Position numbers and translations under genes: made by a program. Below, piece by piece: positions 10,516 to 22,011 of a stretch of 64,000 bases of DNA; position 1 is the stretch's first letter, and each line of letters starts with the position of its first letter. The notes below the pieces were generated by a model. The model worked only from the letters and a program-made list of their open reading frames with translations. It had not been told where the DNA came from and did not search any database. The DNA is taken from positions 48,059-112,058 of the forward strand of contig JAJGQC010000522.1 in the NCBI GenBank assembly GCA_021014325.1. The letters are read 5' to 3'. This DNA comes from Plazaster borealis (taxonomy: Eukaryota > Echinodermata > Asteroidea > Forcipulatida > Labidiasteridae).

Positions 10516-11104
10516 ACACATTAGGAAACTTGTATGGCTTCCCTCGAGTGTAAGTCAAAGAAAGCAATTGGTGAATGATTTTTTTCCCTACATATTATTT
10601 ATTAATTAAAGGAGAAAAAAACTACCCACTTGTTCTTGCTTTGAAGATACATACAAGTCTTCATATAATTTGTTTCAAGTGTTAAGAAAACAGTACATTC
10701 ACTACTATTTTTAACATACTATATCAACCAGGTATGGATATAGTTTCATGTAATGAATAGACCTTGGCTTTAGCCATGATGGACTGTTAACATGCTTATT
10801 TTTCTCCTTATTAAATTAATAACTTCTCTACACATTACAAATTACACCGAGATACTAACTTTTTGCCATGGAAGATTAGGTACCCCTCAAACATATCTCA
10901 GTTCAGTTCCTGAAGGAATATCTTTGATCGCAAAGAAACACAAATGTGGCTCTCCATTTCTGCAGCCGAGGAAAACATCTATTTTGCAGTTTCTTTTTGT
11001 TCCTATAGCATCATTCACAATCCTGCCTAAACCTGTAGCTTTGGTTGCATCAACACTACAACCAGGGAAACAAAGTAACTGCTAGTATTATACATTTATA
11101 AGCA
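10516..11104. other. Unannotated
   Basis: AT-rich intergenic or intronic sequence. A 97-codon frame at 10792-11085 has no recognisable domain. Confidence 0.5.
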
Positions 11105-11305
11105 GGGTTTGAGACTTTGCATGGTGGGAATACAATCTAGTAGGGTTTATGTAACACCATGTACATGAATAGGATTTGAGACTTTGCATGGTGAACTACA
11201 ATCTAGTAAGGTTTGTGGTAACACCATGTACATGAGAAGAATTTGAGACTTTGTATGGTGGGATTACAAATCTAGTAGGGTTTGCGGTAACACTGTAATA
11301 ATCTC
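11105..11305 (+). repeat. Minisatellite, about three 66-bp units
   Basis: Units begin near 11105, 11171 and 11238, each opening TTTGAGACTTTG and carrying ACAATCTAGTA and TAACACCATGTACATGA. Spacing is 66 and 67 bp, with about 10 percent divergence between units. Confidence 0.8.
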
Positions 11306-11955
11306 TCTACGAAGATGATTTGTACAGACTGATTATTACATTTTAAAGATTATTACATAGCATTATCGCAAACCTTGTGGGGTCACTCAGTTTCGGTCAG
11401 TACTGATTGCTGACCTGCAAGGTGTTTGTGCAAGTCAACTTGTTTTTGTCCTCCGTCTATGTGTTTAAAAGTGTCTACTGTGCTTGTTTTCAGTATGTGC
11501 TTGTACATTGAGAACTATTGTTATATTTTGTTCCTTAATATTCTCTGTCTCAATACAAATGCGTGTCTTTCGAGACCATTGCCTACAAGCTCTGCATCTA
11601 AAATGGATCCTCTGCAGTGTCATATTTTTTTTCATCTTGTTCTTGAAATCTATACTGTACTCTTTGTACTAATCTGAGCGATAACGTTGTTTCTTGCTTT
11701 GATACTGTGAAAAATAAGTGAATCTTGAACCTTACTCTTTGACAGATGCAGCATAGATGTTTGTGTTTTCAAAACGTTACTTTTCCCTCCTCCATCTGCA
11801 GGGTTGTATATATACATTTGGGTAATTCTAAGCACAAAAGTAACAAAGGGTCTCTTACCCTCACCCTTATGTTACAGGTTTAATTAATTCAGTGAGTTGA
11901 CCATATAAAAGAAATAAATGGCAGTCAATTTGACCACACTTAAAGATTAACTTCC
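11306..11955. other. Unannotated
   Basis: No gene or repeat recognised. Open frames here are short and without motifs. Confidence 0.45.
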
Positions 11956-11959
11956 ACGT

Positions 11960-12121
11960 GCCATAAGCTTTGCATTTGTGTTTGAAGAAAACAAAAACTT
12001 CCTTCTGCAACTGTATATTGCTGTTCTCTCCTGTCTCCCTCCTTGGCAGAGATGAGATCTCCATTGTGCCTAAGAAGAAAATCTCCTTTTCGGAAGGATA
12101 TGGTCGTAAAAACACCATTTC
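11960..12121 (-). pseudogene. SET-domain exon, KMT5A-like lysine methyltransferase fragment
   Basis: On the minus strand an acceptor (TTTACAG, 12122-12128) is followed by coding for 'NGVFTTISFRKGDFLLRHNGDLI', then 'SAKEGDRREQQY' and Gly-Ser-Phe-Cys-Phe. The Gly-x-Gly-Val-Phe-Thr-Thr start and 'KGDFLLxxxGDLI' are typical of the KMT5A/SETD8 SET domain, which monomethylates lysine using S-adenosylmethionine. After the Phe-Cys-Phe the expected 'FKHKCKAYG' continues in another frame, a one-base shift near 11990. The catalytic Asn-His and Tyr motifs of later SET exons are not visible nearby. It lies upstream, in transcript direction, of the 8.9-kb and acidic exons and may belong to the same gene. 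Confidence 0.6.
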
Positions 12122-12179
12122 CTGTAAACAAAAATTGAGAACAGTTAATTAGGTTTAAGTATGGTTCTATAGGCATTCT

Positions 12180-12985
12180 TCAGGTTCTTCGGGACTAATA
12201 CATAGCCTATGAACACCTTTCCCCACTCATTTAACTTGTACCTACATCGAATTTCAATAAGGTTGTCATGTGGGATAATCTTGCACTTATTGCCAACCAT
12301 GTGTCAATATTTATTGGGTTCATCACAATCAGGTTTGTCATTAGCCCAAATTTAGTGCAGGCTAATTTTCTGCTCATGAAAGTAGTATCGCGGAGTATTG
12401 CACCTCATGGCCAGGGGGTCCAGTAGCCCACCTCGGTCTTATCACAGTCGCCATTACAGCCCACCATCTATACATGTCTAAAACGCTAAGGTTTAAAAGT
12501 ACGATCAAGTCGTACCACTTTGATTGAAAGTTTCTCCCACTTACAAACATCCCATACATCCCATACTACTCCAACCTACTTTATTTTATTCCTTACATCT
12601 GGCGAATTATTATGATACATGCCAGGGCTCACCAATTGATGACTTCATCCAGATGTGATGTTTTGAAAATGGCAAAAAAAACCTGATGTAGTACAAAAGT
12701 TACATTGAAGTTCGTCGTGTCTGGGGGCCGCCATCTTATTTATGATTCGCTGCCTGTTGATTGTGAGAAAGTCACGATGCCCGGCTGATCTGCTAAGTCA
12801 TAAATATGTAAGAGGTGACATCGCGCGGTACTGTAGCTTGAGACTTGCCCATCTAATGAATATGCAAGCGCCCATGGCGTTGCATGTAGCTTCACAAGTT
12901 GCATGTTCATTGGGTGAGCGGCGTAAGTTACCGCGTGACGTCACCTTATGCATATTTATGACTTGGCAGATCAGCTGGGCGCCTG
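12180..12985. other. Unannotated
   Basis: No domain recognised. The plus-strand frame at 12742-13107 runs into the Gypsy remnant but is out of its reading frame. The sequence near 12740-12990 may be further decayed element DNA. Confidence 0.4.
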
Positions 12986-12989
12986 AAGA

Positions 12990-13574
12990 TAGACCGTTGG
13001 TTATCATGTTCCCTGCGCATACAGGAGCGCAGTTCAAGAGAGTACCGGTGAATCACCATGTTACATGCTTATGGGGCGCGATATATCCCTACCCTTGGAT
13101 GCATTGACCGAGCTACCAGATGATTGTGATGATCACTTGTCAACCGATTATGTACAGAATCTTCGGCAGAGGATGGCTCAAGCACACCGTAGAGCGCGAG
13201 AAAGCATGAAAACCAACTTACGGCGGCAGAAACGGAACTATGATCGGCATGTGGCTGGCAACAAGATAAATGTTGGGGAATTCGTATGGCTGCATAACAC
13301 GGCACGCAAGAAAGGCCTGTCCCCAAAGCTTCAGTTCAAGTGGTTGGGACCGTACCTGGTGCTAGAACAATTGTCTGATGTGACTTTTCGGATACAGGAG
13401 AAGCCAAGAGCCAAGCTAAAAGTAGTGCACTACGATAAACTGAAGAGTTACAATGGTCCACAACGGCATGCTTGGCTAACTGAACGAGGGCCAAGGAGCC
13501 CAACGGAGGACGGAGACATGCAGAATGACGTTACCAGCGAGATGGAACAATCGGAGGATGATCTACAAGTCGCA
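12990..13574 (+). pseudogene. Ty3/Gypsy integrase C-terminal remnant
   Basis: Homology begins about 13000 with 'YHVPCAYRSAVQESTGESP' (split by a frame error) and continues 'YMLMGRDISLPLDAL', the segment after the integrase core. 'ARESMKTNLRRQKRNYDRHV', 'NVGEFVWLHNTARKKGLSPKL', 'FKWLGPYLVLEQL' and 'KLKVVHYDKLKSY' are in the order of the Gypsy integrase C-terminal region (His/Lys linker, GPY module). This is a different lineage from the element at 1.3-7 kb. The frame reads into the truncated MITE at 13.57 kb, so its last codons and stop (13611-13613) are MITE sequence. Protease, RT and the core are absent. Confidence 0.85.
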
Positions 13575-13896
13575 GTTGTATCCCAACATATGCATAAAAT
13601 AACAAGCCTGTGAAAATTTGAGCTCAATTGGTCATCGGTTGCAAGAAAATGATGAAAGAAAAAACACCCTTGTTGTACAAATTTGTGAGCATTCAGATAG
13701 GAATAAAAGGCTTCTTGCAAGAAGTCTTTTATTATTTTAGTGAGAAATTACCTCTTTTTCAAAAACTACGTTACTTCAGAGGGTCGTCTCTCACAATGTG
13801 TTAAACTATCAACAGCTCTCCGTTGCTCGTTACCAAGTCAGTTTTTATGCTAATATATATTTTGAGTAACTTCCAAACGTGTTCAGTGCCTTTAAA
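13575..13896 (-). mobile_element. TTAA-type MITE, truncated copy
   Basis: Inverse relative of the complete MITE at 14.7-15.1 kb. Shared blocks include CAAGCCTGTGAAAATTTGAG, ACACCCTTGTTG, CGTCTCTCACAATG and the terminal AAACGTGTTCAGTGCCTTTAA at 13876-13896. The opposite terminal repeat is missing: the copy begins at TATCCCAACATATGCATAAA inside the Gypsy tail, so it was either truncated on insertion or later deleted. Confidence 0.8.
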
Positions 13897-14722
13897 TCAT
13901 AAATGCTGACCATGTTGTTTGAAACTTGTGACTTCTACCAACCACTAGAAGTTCTTCCACATGACACATCCATTGCAGCAGAGAATGATCAGACATCTTT
14001 AGTATGAGCAACATTGTTGGCTTTCCCTATGTTTTCTATTATCCCTTTTCTGTAATCTTTCTCGTTATAGAAACATTGTGGGTTTAACCCCACCATGTAA
14101 AAAAATCCCCACAAGTAAAGTTCCTATACTTCACCCCACAGCGTCCATCTTGTTAATGTCAAGGCAAGTTGACATTTCCACGGATTTGGGGAGGGGACGG
14201 AGAAGACTTTAGAGAGTAAACAAAAACAAAAACATCTTGATCCCCAGACGCAATCTGAGAATAATTACAAGAAAAACACCCTGCTTCTATTGATAGGAGG
14301 AGCCGTCACAACTACACACAATCAAAAAAGGAGTAAGATATTTTGACATTCTCAGTGATTTTCTTGTAGCAAAAAGTCGCCCGTGGCAAGCAAACAAAAA
14401 CAATATACTTCAGTAACTGATTTCAGGCCAAACATCATCTCCGTCCCTTGTTGCCCTCCAGCAGTTACTACCAGCAGTCCATGGGCGCACTGCCACACGG
14501 CAAGAAACCCCACGTTTGCCATGAGGAACTTTTACTCGGGCTAGAATACCGTAAGGACCCAGTGTCCTAATCCGAACAGGAAGATCATGTGCCGATCTTA
14601 CCCTTCAACGCAGTGAGGTTACCCCCTTCAATCTCGAAGCACACCCCCACAAGTTTCTCTCCTGATATCTAAAACTTCTCACTAATTTCTTACAGATCCC
14701 CCTCCCTCCTCCTCCCCTTTAA
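13897..14722. other. Unannotated
   Basis: Non-coding by inspection, with scattered C-rich runs near 14600-14720. No repeat family recognised. Confidence 0.45.
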
Positions 14723-15114
14723 AGGCACTGGACACTTTGATAATTACTCAAAATATATAATATTAGCATAAAACTTACTTGGTAACGCAACAGAGAGCTA
14801 TTGATAGTATAAAACATTGTGAGAAACGACTCTCTGAAGTAAAGTAGTTAATTCCTCACTAAAATATTTGAATCTGAAAGACTTCCAGTCAGGCCTGAAG
14901 CCTTTTTCAGGTATCTGAAAGCACACAAAATTTGTGCAACAAGGGTGTTTTTCCGCTCATTATTTTCTTGCAACTTCAAGACCATAAGCGCCCAACTGTT
15001 CACAGGTTTGTTATTTTATGCATAAATTATGTTGGGATACACCCTTTCTCTGTGGATACACCAAGTGAGAATACTGGTTTTTGACAATTACCAAACGTGT
15101 CCAGTGCCTTTAAG
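14722..15114 (+). mobile_element. Complete TTAA-type MITE
   Basis: Terminal inverted repeats AAAGGCACTGGACAC and GTGTCCAGTGCCTTT are flanked by TTAA at both ends. This is the target duplication typical of piggyBac-like transposition. It is about 390 bp long and non-coding. An internal palindromic stretch lies near 14890-14925 (CTTCCAGTCAGGCCTGAAG). Confidence 0.85.
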
Positions 15115-15271
15115 GGTAAAGTATCGCCTTAACTTATCGCCTAAACCATAGAGAAAGTTCTCTATGCTTGTACCACAGAGCTGGTTTGTCCCAACTGTTA
15201 TGTTAATAGTGTCTGGAGAAACACTGGCATAAGAAAGGTACAAATTAACAGTGCTCAACAAATCCCATGAC

Positions 15272-16012
15272 ATGAACTCTTTGTTGACACCCCATTCAAC
15301 TCACGCCCTTGATTGTTGGCACCGAGCTGGGTCTGAGCGGAAGCATGCAACAGCTGTAAGCAGTAAAAAGGTAATCATCAAACCAGACCAAAACCGGACA
15401 CATGAAGCCACCTCGTCTGACACCCCAAGCAAACTCTACCATTGTACTGTACCAGATTGTTACAAGCGCTTTTCATTGAAGGCCAACCTAGTGAGACACG
15501 AGAAGGAGAGCCACACCTATCATTCCTCTGCATTTGTTTGTCGTACATGTGGAGAGTCCTTCACAAGAAACGCCAGTCTTCTTCGCCACACTGATTCAAA
15601 GCATCCGTGGTGGAGGCAGAGATCCACTGCAAGCTCAATACCATCCACAGTGCCAGTAGCTACAGAGTCAAAACCACCTTGCTCCCCTCAAATGCCCCCT
15701 GAGCCCAGCCTTGAGCTCCTCCCACCGCCACTCAATCCACCTGCATCTTCAACTGCTGCCCTTGCTGCACATCCACGGTTTGGTGGAAATTCTCTGAAGC
15801 TTGTGAGACAGCTGCAGGGGGTGGAGTTACCTGTATCTGACGATTCAGACAGCATTGACCAGGAAGAACCTACACTTGCTGTCGCGGAGGTTCATGCAGA
15901 CCGAATCGAGATAGCAACTACTATCAGGTACTTCCGCAAGAATGAACTTTGCCACGAGGATGAGGGCAAGCGTGTGTTTCACATGCCCCCTATGCGCAGT
16001 GATGACGTATAA
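15272..16012 (+). CDS. Two-finger C2H2 zinc-finger protein, 246 aa
   Basis: An uninterrupted frame from ATG 15272. Two C2H2 fingers occupy about residues 58-115: 'YHCTVPDCYKRFSLKANLVRHEKESH' (broken here as Cys-x4-Cys, His-x4-His) and 'FVCRTCGESFTRNASLLRHTDSKH' (Cys-x2-Cys, His-x4-His). A Pro/Ser-rich linker follows, then an acidic 'SDDSDSIDQEEP' stretch and a charged C-terminus. The fingers could bind nucleic acid. I do not recognise a specific family. It sits directly upstream of an LTR-like sequence, so it may be the last ORF of a retroelement instead of a host gene, or a retrocopied exon. It is one of very few long undamaged frames in the window. Confidence 0.65.
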   Translation: MNSLLTPHSTHALDCWHRAGSERKHATAVSSKKVIIKPDQNRTHEATSSDTPSKLYHCTVPDCYKRFSLKANLVRHEKESHTYHSSAFVCRTCGESFTRNASLLRHTDSKHPWWRQRSTASSIPSTVPVATESKPPCSPQMPPEPSLELLPPPLNPPASSTAALAAHPRFGGNSLKLVRQLQGVELPVSDDSDSIDQEEPTLAVAEVHADRIEIATTIRYFRKNELCHEDEGKRVFHMPPMRSDDV

Positions 16013-16017
16013 GTTAA

Positions 16018-16690
16018 AGGAACTGTTGATTGAACTGTTTATGGTTAAAGTTTGAAGTTAAAACTTAATTACTTGTTAACGGCATTTGCTAAGGACCTCA
16101 GCGGAGTTTAATGCTAAGGCTTTTTCTTCTGTTTTAAATTTATATTTTTGTTGTAGGTTGTTAAGAACAAAAAAGAGGGGTAGTTTTGTTTTCATGAGTT
16201 GTATTTTGGAGCAAATGTATCTTTATACTGTTGCGTTTCCTATAGTTGTATTTAAAAAAGAGTTGCGCTTCAAAAAGTAATATTTATTGAGAGTTAAAGT
16301 ACTAGTTGTCTAAAGGCTTCTTGGGGGGGGTTATCGTCAATTGATAATTATAATTACACATTGCAACTGGTAACTATTGAGTTTTTATATTTTCAGGGAC
16401 TGAAAACTCTGGGAGGGCTATGTGATGAATCACTAACTACAAGTTGTATTATTGGTTTCAACTGTATGATGCAAAGGAATTGTTAAGTGGGCGGTCTTAA
16501 GTCACCTACTGGGATTTGATTGGTTAAACTATGGGCAATGCTTTAACACTGTCATATACTTGTATTATGGATGTTGGCCTATAAAAGGCCGAGCTGGTGA
16601 GAATAAACCTCACTTCTTTCAGGTGGGACCAAAGAAGTCAAACTAATCTCCTGTGTCTTAATTAATTGTTGATTGTGTGATTATTGGTAG
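16018..16690 (+). mobile_element. LTR-like sequence with TATA box and poly(A) signal
   Basis: Starting TGTTGATTGAAC just after a purine run (AAGTTAAAGGAAC) and ending near TGTTGATTGTGTGATTATTGG, the segment holds TATAAAAGG at about 16580 and AATAAA at about 16602, only 22 bp apart. Promoter and polyadenylation signal close together are typical of an LTR U3/R junction. The following TTGGTAGCTTAGGAC could be a primer-binding site. No second copy is present, so it could be a solo or 3' LTR. Confidence 0.4.
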
Positions 16691-19600
16691 CTTAGGACAG
16701 GGGTGTACTCCACAGTGATCCACACCAAATCCCCAACTAATCCACCCAATCCACCCCATCCACTTTAGAGTCCACCAGGGCCCATCCCCCCCGCCACCAA
16801 AAACCATAGGATTGTCCACCCCACCTCCACTCTGCAAGGCCCCACAGCTCAGATCCACCCCTATTAGTCCACCCTATACTGTGGCAGTGTTGAGAAGGCC
16901 TAGCAACACACTGTGGAAGAATCTATCACATCACCAGAAAGTGGTATTCAACCGCAGGGGCTGACGTCATTGGACTTGGCCAGGCCAGGAAGGTTGATTG
17001 GCTACGCTGCTACAATATATTGCAAACAACACAAGAACAGGTCAAATGACAACCATTGAACATGTCAAAATTATTTAACTTATTGGATAGTCTTTAAAAA
17101 AAATTTTTTCCAACAGAGACACAAGGGACAGCCTAGCTTACAGTACACACTGCAGAACTCAGCAGTTTAGTTTTGGACAGTTTAGTTTGTTTAGCCCAGG
17201 TCATGCATGCAGGTTGGACCCTCCATTATTACAGGACAGGGCTATGTATTGTTAAGCCTGTCCGACAAGAGTAGTAACTAATATTCCAGCCTTTAGTGTA
17301 GGACATTAGACTTAGAGTACAGTACAAATACAAAAATGTTAACGATTAACGTACACAATACATACACTATAAATCAGTCACCACTCCTATGGCCTACACT
17401 ACAGTACACTGTACATGAACTAACTAATAACTTAGTTTACTACACTAGCCTGCTATACGCTTGTTAAAATGTATGTCAATTTTAGGTCTTTTAACCATTT
17501 TAATATGGCTTGAAAGCATAATTTATTCAAAAGTAATGCTAAAGTTCACCTTCAAGATTATAAGGCCTTTTCAGTATAATTAAAAACTTTTCAATAACAC
17601 TTTTGAGAATAGAAAAGACACTTACCACTCACTGCACTGACAAACTGTGGACACAGTGAAAACAAAATGACGTCCTGCAAATGAGAGAGCTGCATGGTGA
17701 TGATCACATGACCAAATCTCTTCACTTTGAAATGTTTTCAACTTGTCATACATAGTAAAACAGCTTCACCTTACAGTGTAATATTTATATTTAAAAGCAT
17801 TTAAAAGCGATATGGTAACAATGAGCATTGTTAAATGACAGTTTTATGAGCATTAAAGGGTAGGTGTGGTTTTCAATATTTATTGATTATTTAAAAATGT
17901 GCAAAGTGATCAGTTATGTATAATTCCTTGACAAGATACATTGTATTTTATTATCTGGTACTATTTTATTTATTTCATGACACTTAGATTTACAGTAATG
18001 ATGTTTACAACAGTGAGCTGTGCAACAGCTACACAAAGATGAGATTCCATAACATAATCATCACTCATACCGATGCAGGTGAAGGACCAGGTTATCTCCA
18101 GACCACGTCAACTCCTCGCTTGTAGGACCACATCATGTGAAAGACTACACCATCTCCCTTTGTTATTATGACCACGCCACAAACATTTTATTGTTATACT
18201 ATGGTGTTAGGTTTACAATGGTTTCGGAATTTTCAAAGTATAGTTTAACTGAAGGTATAATGACATTGGCACCAGAGTTACTGAAGCATCATTGAAGTTC
18301 AAGTTCAAGTAACATTTTTTATATAAAACATTAATTTCATGAGAAAGTACAGAGGAATACCAGTTAACAATAGCCCTTTAAGAAAAGTTGACAGAGATTG
18401 ATATACTGTGGGGCACATCACCCTGAGGACATTGATTTCATTTGAATGTATAACTATGGTATAACATATGAAGTTATGAAAGAATTGTGATGTTTCACAT
18501 TCAAATTACTTTGTACAATTATTATTTCTTAAAACAAATACAGGACTTGTGTCTTTGGCACATTTTCCTCATGCATCACTGCCCTGTACACATTTGAAAA
18601 TAAATAATTTTGATATATTCGTAAGATCTGGAGTACATGCACAAAACATTCACAAACTCTGTGTGTCTCAGCAAAATAATTTTTTGTGCTTGGAGTCGCT
18701 GTAGTAAAATGATCGCAAATTGTGTACAATAGACATCTTTGATACATGAGATAGTTAAGTCTGGTATGGTTTTGATAATGGCAGGCACGATATTCTTCCT
18801 TCTTTATTCTGTTTTCCAATTTGTTACCCATGGAAAAATAGGAAATTCTGATTAAATAGCCTGAAAAGTGTATTAAAGTAAACACCAAAGGACATTGAAA
18901 TCGACCTAATATTTTCCAAGGACCAAATTTCATGCCTGTAATAGTGAATTTATACTGTGTCATTTGTACTGATCCTATTTATTACTGATAAACTTTATTG
19001 GTAATTTCCTTAATATTGTTTGGCAAGAGTCCCGTTGCATCTGAAGTTACACGGAACAAACTATAATTATTCGAACAATTTAATGTGTGTGTGTATATAC
19101 TTTTATATCGCAGCTTTACTAATGTTCTTTTTAAGCTCAGAGGATAAAGTATGCTTTTAGCTGGTTCACTGCTTTTGGGAAAGAGCAACTAAAATTGTAC
19201 CTCAGTAATTATTTTCTGCCTAGCAACTCTTGGAATTAGGACCAGGAAGTAAGTTCTCATGTACACTGTATCTATCGTAACTTATCCACAGTTAATTCAA
19301 GTTCAAGATGCCTGATGTTGACCAATAAAGTAAATATTGAGGAGTGTAAAATGACAGTAAAATAGAAAGATATGTACTTGTAGCAGTAGTTTTGTTCAAG
19401 TAATGTACATGTAGGAGTAGTTTGTTCAAGTATTTATAAACAAAAGGAGCAGTATAAAATTAACCTGTTCTGTAACTGGTAGCCACTGAAATTCCTTCAA
19501 TAATGAGGAGGGCATATTACAACATCTCAAGTATGTGGAACCATGGAGTGGACAACCATATGAAATGCATTGTTTTGTAATCTTTGAGCTTGTATGCAAT

Positions 19601-20049
19601 GTTTATGACGTGGCACAAACTACGGGAAGATTATCATAGTCAGTGCGAGAGGACATGATGGAAAGTATCTCTGTCAAAGTCTGTTTTCATTCTCCTTATG
19701 TTTGTAGTTAAAAATGTGTTGATTGGCAGAGGCTAGAAAGTTGCTCGACTGCAATGCATGCAAAAAGAACACTTCAGAAGTATAACGTATAGTGTTTTAT
19801 TAGTATGTTAAAGTCCCTAGGAAAACAACAGAACAAACAATGCTTTGAATAGTAACATTTCTATGGCAAATCATTTCTGATGTTTTTAGATTAATATTAA
19901 TCAGTTTGAAATGTAAACAAATTTGAAATGTAAACATTGGTTGTTTAAGAAAATGTTAACCTTGTATGCTGTTTTCGATATTAAAAATACTATTAATGTT
20001 ATGTTTGTGTCTTTGTAAAGATGAGTATGTTCTTGTTGGGCTAAAGTAG
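16691..20049. other. Unannotated, mostly AT-rich
   Basis: A C-rich, low-complexity stretch of CCACCC/ATCC repeats lies at 16715-16865. The rest is AT-rich with no recognised gene. A 144-codon minus-strand frame at 18529-18963 has no recognisable domain or splice context and is not supported. Confidence 0.45.
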
Positions 20050-21049
20050 TAAATATGGGGTATGAGTTTATTGTTAATTTTAGCTCTTGACCCCCAAATC
20101 TAACACTGACCCCATTTAGCCATGGAAAAGGTAATTTTTCTTTTCTACAACTTTCCCCAATTAGGTATGATTCTTGCCCTATTGCAACTCCACCCAGTTT
20201 TTGTTTGCTACACGGTGATTTCCTCAATAATGCGTTCGCAACCCAGCTCAAACAAGTTGAACAAGCTAAAAATCACACTGAAACCCAAGAGTAAGGAACT
20301 GAGCAATGCAGAGAGCAAACACTATAGATTCTTCCGAATAAAGTTAGACTTGTGTATGTCGGCAACCGTAATGAATTTATGTTTATTCTTCAAAAAACAT
20401 AATAACACTGGTCATAACTGGGTTAAGGACTTGGTAGAGTTAAGAAGTTTACAACTTTCGACAATACAAATCTAATATTACGCAGTACCCATTCCGTGAA
20501 ATTTGCCTGTGAATTCGTGGGTTTTCTTACTGATAATGTTTGAATAAGTTGTGATGTTTTTTAATTGACACTCAATAAAACCTTTCTTGTTTTAAGAAAC
20601 ATTGTGTAATTTAGGACGTTAAATTTTAGCTTAATTGAAAAATTATGTTTCTGGAAGTCGGATTTGTTTTTCACTTTCTCCTGTGTTTTGTACACGGGTG
20701 AAAACGCCCAATAAATGAGGTCATGATGACGTCGTTCTGCATTTTAGGCCGGCAAACTCATCTACATTATCCCAGAAGTCTAAAACTTAAAAAGTTTGAC
20801 GATCGGGGTATATTTTTTTTAGATATGGTGGTAATAAGATTGGCTAATTAAATATTCATGTCATTATAACTAAGTAAACTATTTAACTAATTTAAGCTTA
20901 TTAGATTTTACAACAACTTCATGACATAAGCTTCCAAACGATATAGGATTTAATTCTTTCATATTCACTAAGGTTTTTTTTAGGAATTAAACAAAATTGT
21001 GTACAAATGCTATGGGGATTTAGGCAGATAGAAAGAATAATAATAATAA

Positions 21050-21078
21050 CTAGACATTAGGTGTTTGTGAACAAACAC
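21050..21078 (-). repeat. Hairpin with adjacent CTAG, R1
   Basis: GTGTTTGT and ACAAACAC (21061-21078) form a perfect 8-bp stem. On the minus strand the hairpin is followed by CTAATGTCTAG and then T-rich TTATTATT. A short hairpin about 10 nt before CTAG-T is the Helitron 3' signature. Confidence 0.6.
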
Positions 21079-21118
21079 AAAGCTGTTCCGTGTTTTTTTT
21101 ACATGCTCAAAGGTTTTA

Positions 21119-21480
21119 AATTGAAAAGAATTCGAAAATTGGCTGTGTAGTTCTTGAGATATTGTCCCACTTCCAGTTGACTCGGAAGTAAAGGTCAACA
21201 TGGGGTCATGGTAACCAAAGTTCAATGTTTAATGATCAAAGAGTCTATAACTGAAAAGAAATTGCAAATTGGGTGTGTACTTCTTGAGATCTGGTCCCAA
21301 TTCCGGTTGATCCGGAAGTAAAGGTCAACATGGGGGTCACGGTAACCGAAGTTCAATGTTTAATGATCAAAGAGTCTATAACTGAAAAGAAATTGAAAAC
21401 CCAAGGCTAATCTCCAATGCCCAAAGAGTCTATAACTGAAAACAGTTTGAAAATCGGCTGTGTATTCTTGAGATATGGTG
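21119..21480 (+). repeat. 130-bp minisatellite inside R1
   Basis: Units repeat TTCTTGAGATNTGGTCCC, CCGGTTGATCCGGAAGT and AAAGGTCAACATGGGGTCA, with starts near 21147 and 21277 and a third partial unit. Each unit includes a CCGGAAGT-type inverted pair. The same unit recurs in R2 (23395-23610) and four times in the inverted copy. Confidence 0.8.
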
Positions 21481-22011
21481 CTGCAAAGATTAACTAATTA
21501 ATGCTTTGAATTACCGTAATTTGACACCTGATGACGTCACAGTAACAAAAATGTGTTTTTAATACTAATAAATTTGATAAGGTACACGATGGTTTGAACT
21601 TATCCCAATCCGATGCCTTTTAACGAAAAACCCTATTAGAACGTACATATATCCTCTCTCGGTAATAGGATTCCAATATCACGGCATGCAGTCTTTGACG
21701 GCTAGCCGTGATTGCGCAATCACGGCACAATTTGCCAGCTAGCCATGGAGTCCGGTTTGTCACTTCATCGGTAATTATCTTGGAAATACATTGTACCTTG
21801 ATTAGTTTTAATGTCTGGAATAACTCTTAGTGAAAGCATTCGTGTTTAAAAAAAAGATTTCTTTCTTTTAGGTAACTCTTGTAGTCTTTGTTATTTCAAC
21901 ACAACTTTGCGTGCAGCCATATTTGTAAGAAACATTGAACGCTAGAAGGCGTTCCACAAGATTCGATTGCGCATGCTCGCTTTTGCAGGATAATTGCGCA
22001 AAGTCAAATTC

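Larger units (their letters stand above)
20050..22011 (-). repeat. Large dispersed repeat, unit R1 (about 1.95 kb)
   Basis: The unit contains ordered blocks that recur in the same order in R2: an ACACTGACC...TAGCCATGG block (20092), TTTGCCTGTGAATT (20503), AATATTCATGTCATTATAAC (20852), a hairpin block (21041-21090), 130-bp repeats (21119-21480), CACCTGATGACGTCACAGTAAC (21524) and a terminal block ending ATTGCGCAAAGTCAAA (22006). It is non-coding throughout. The minus orientation is assigned from the Helitron-like hairpin end; that polarity is inference. Confidence 0.75.

Noticed and set aside
17852..18382. Possible TTAA MITE (TTAAAGGGTAGG ... AGCCCTTTAA)
   Set aside because: Only about eight terminal bases pair; the rest of the ends do not match.
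18529..18963. 144-codon minus-strand open frame
   Set aside because: Composition looks like translated AT-rich DNA, with no motif, no splice signals and no neighbour that would explain it.
21520..21550. Hammerhead ribozyme core (CTGATGA)
   Set aside because: CTGATGA is present, but no GAAA core or supporting stems follow at the needed places.
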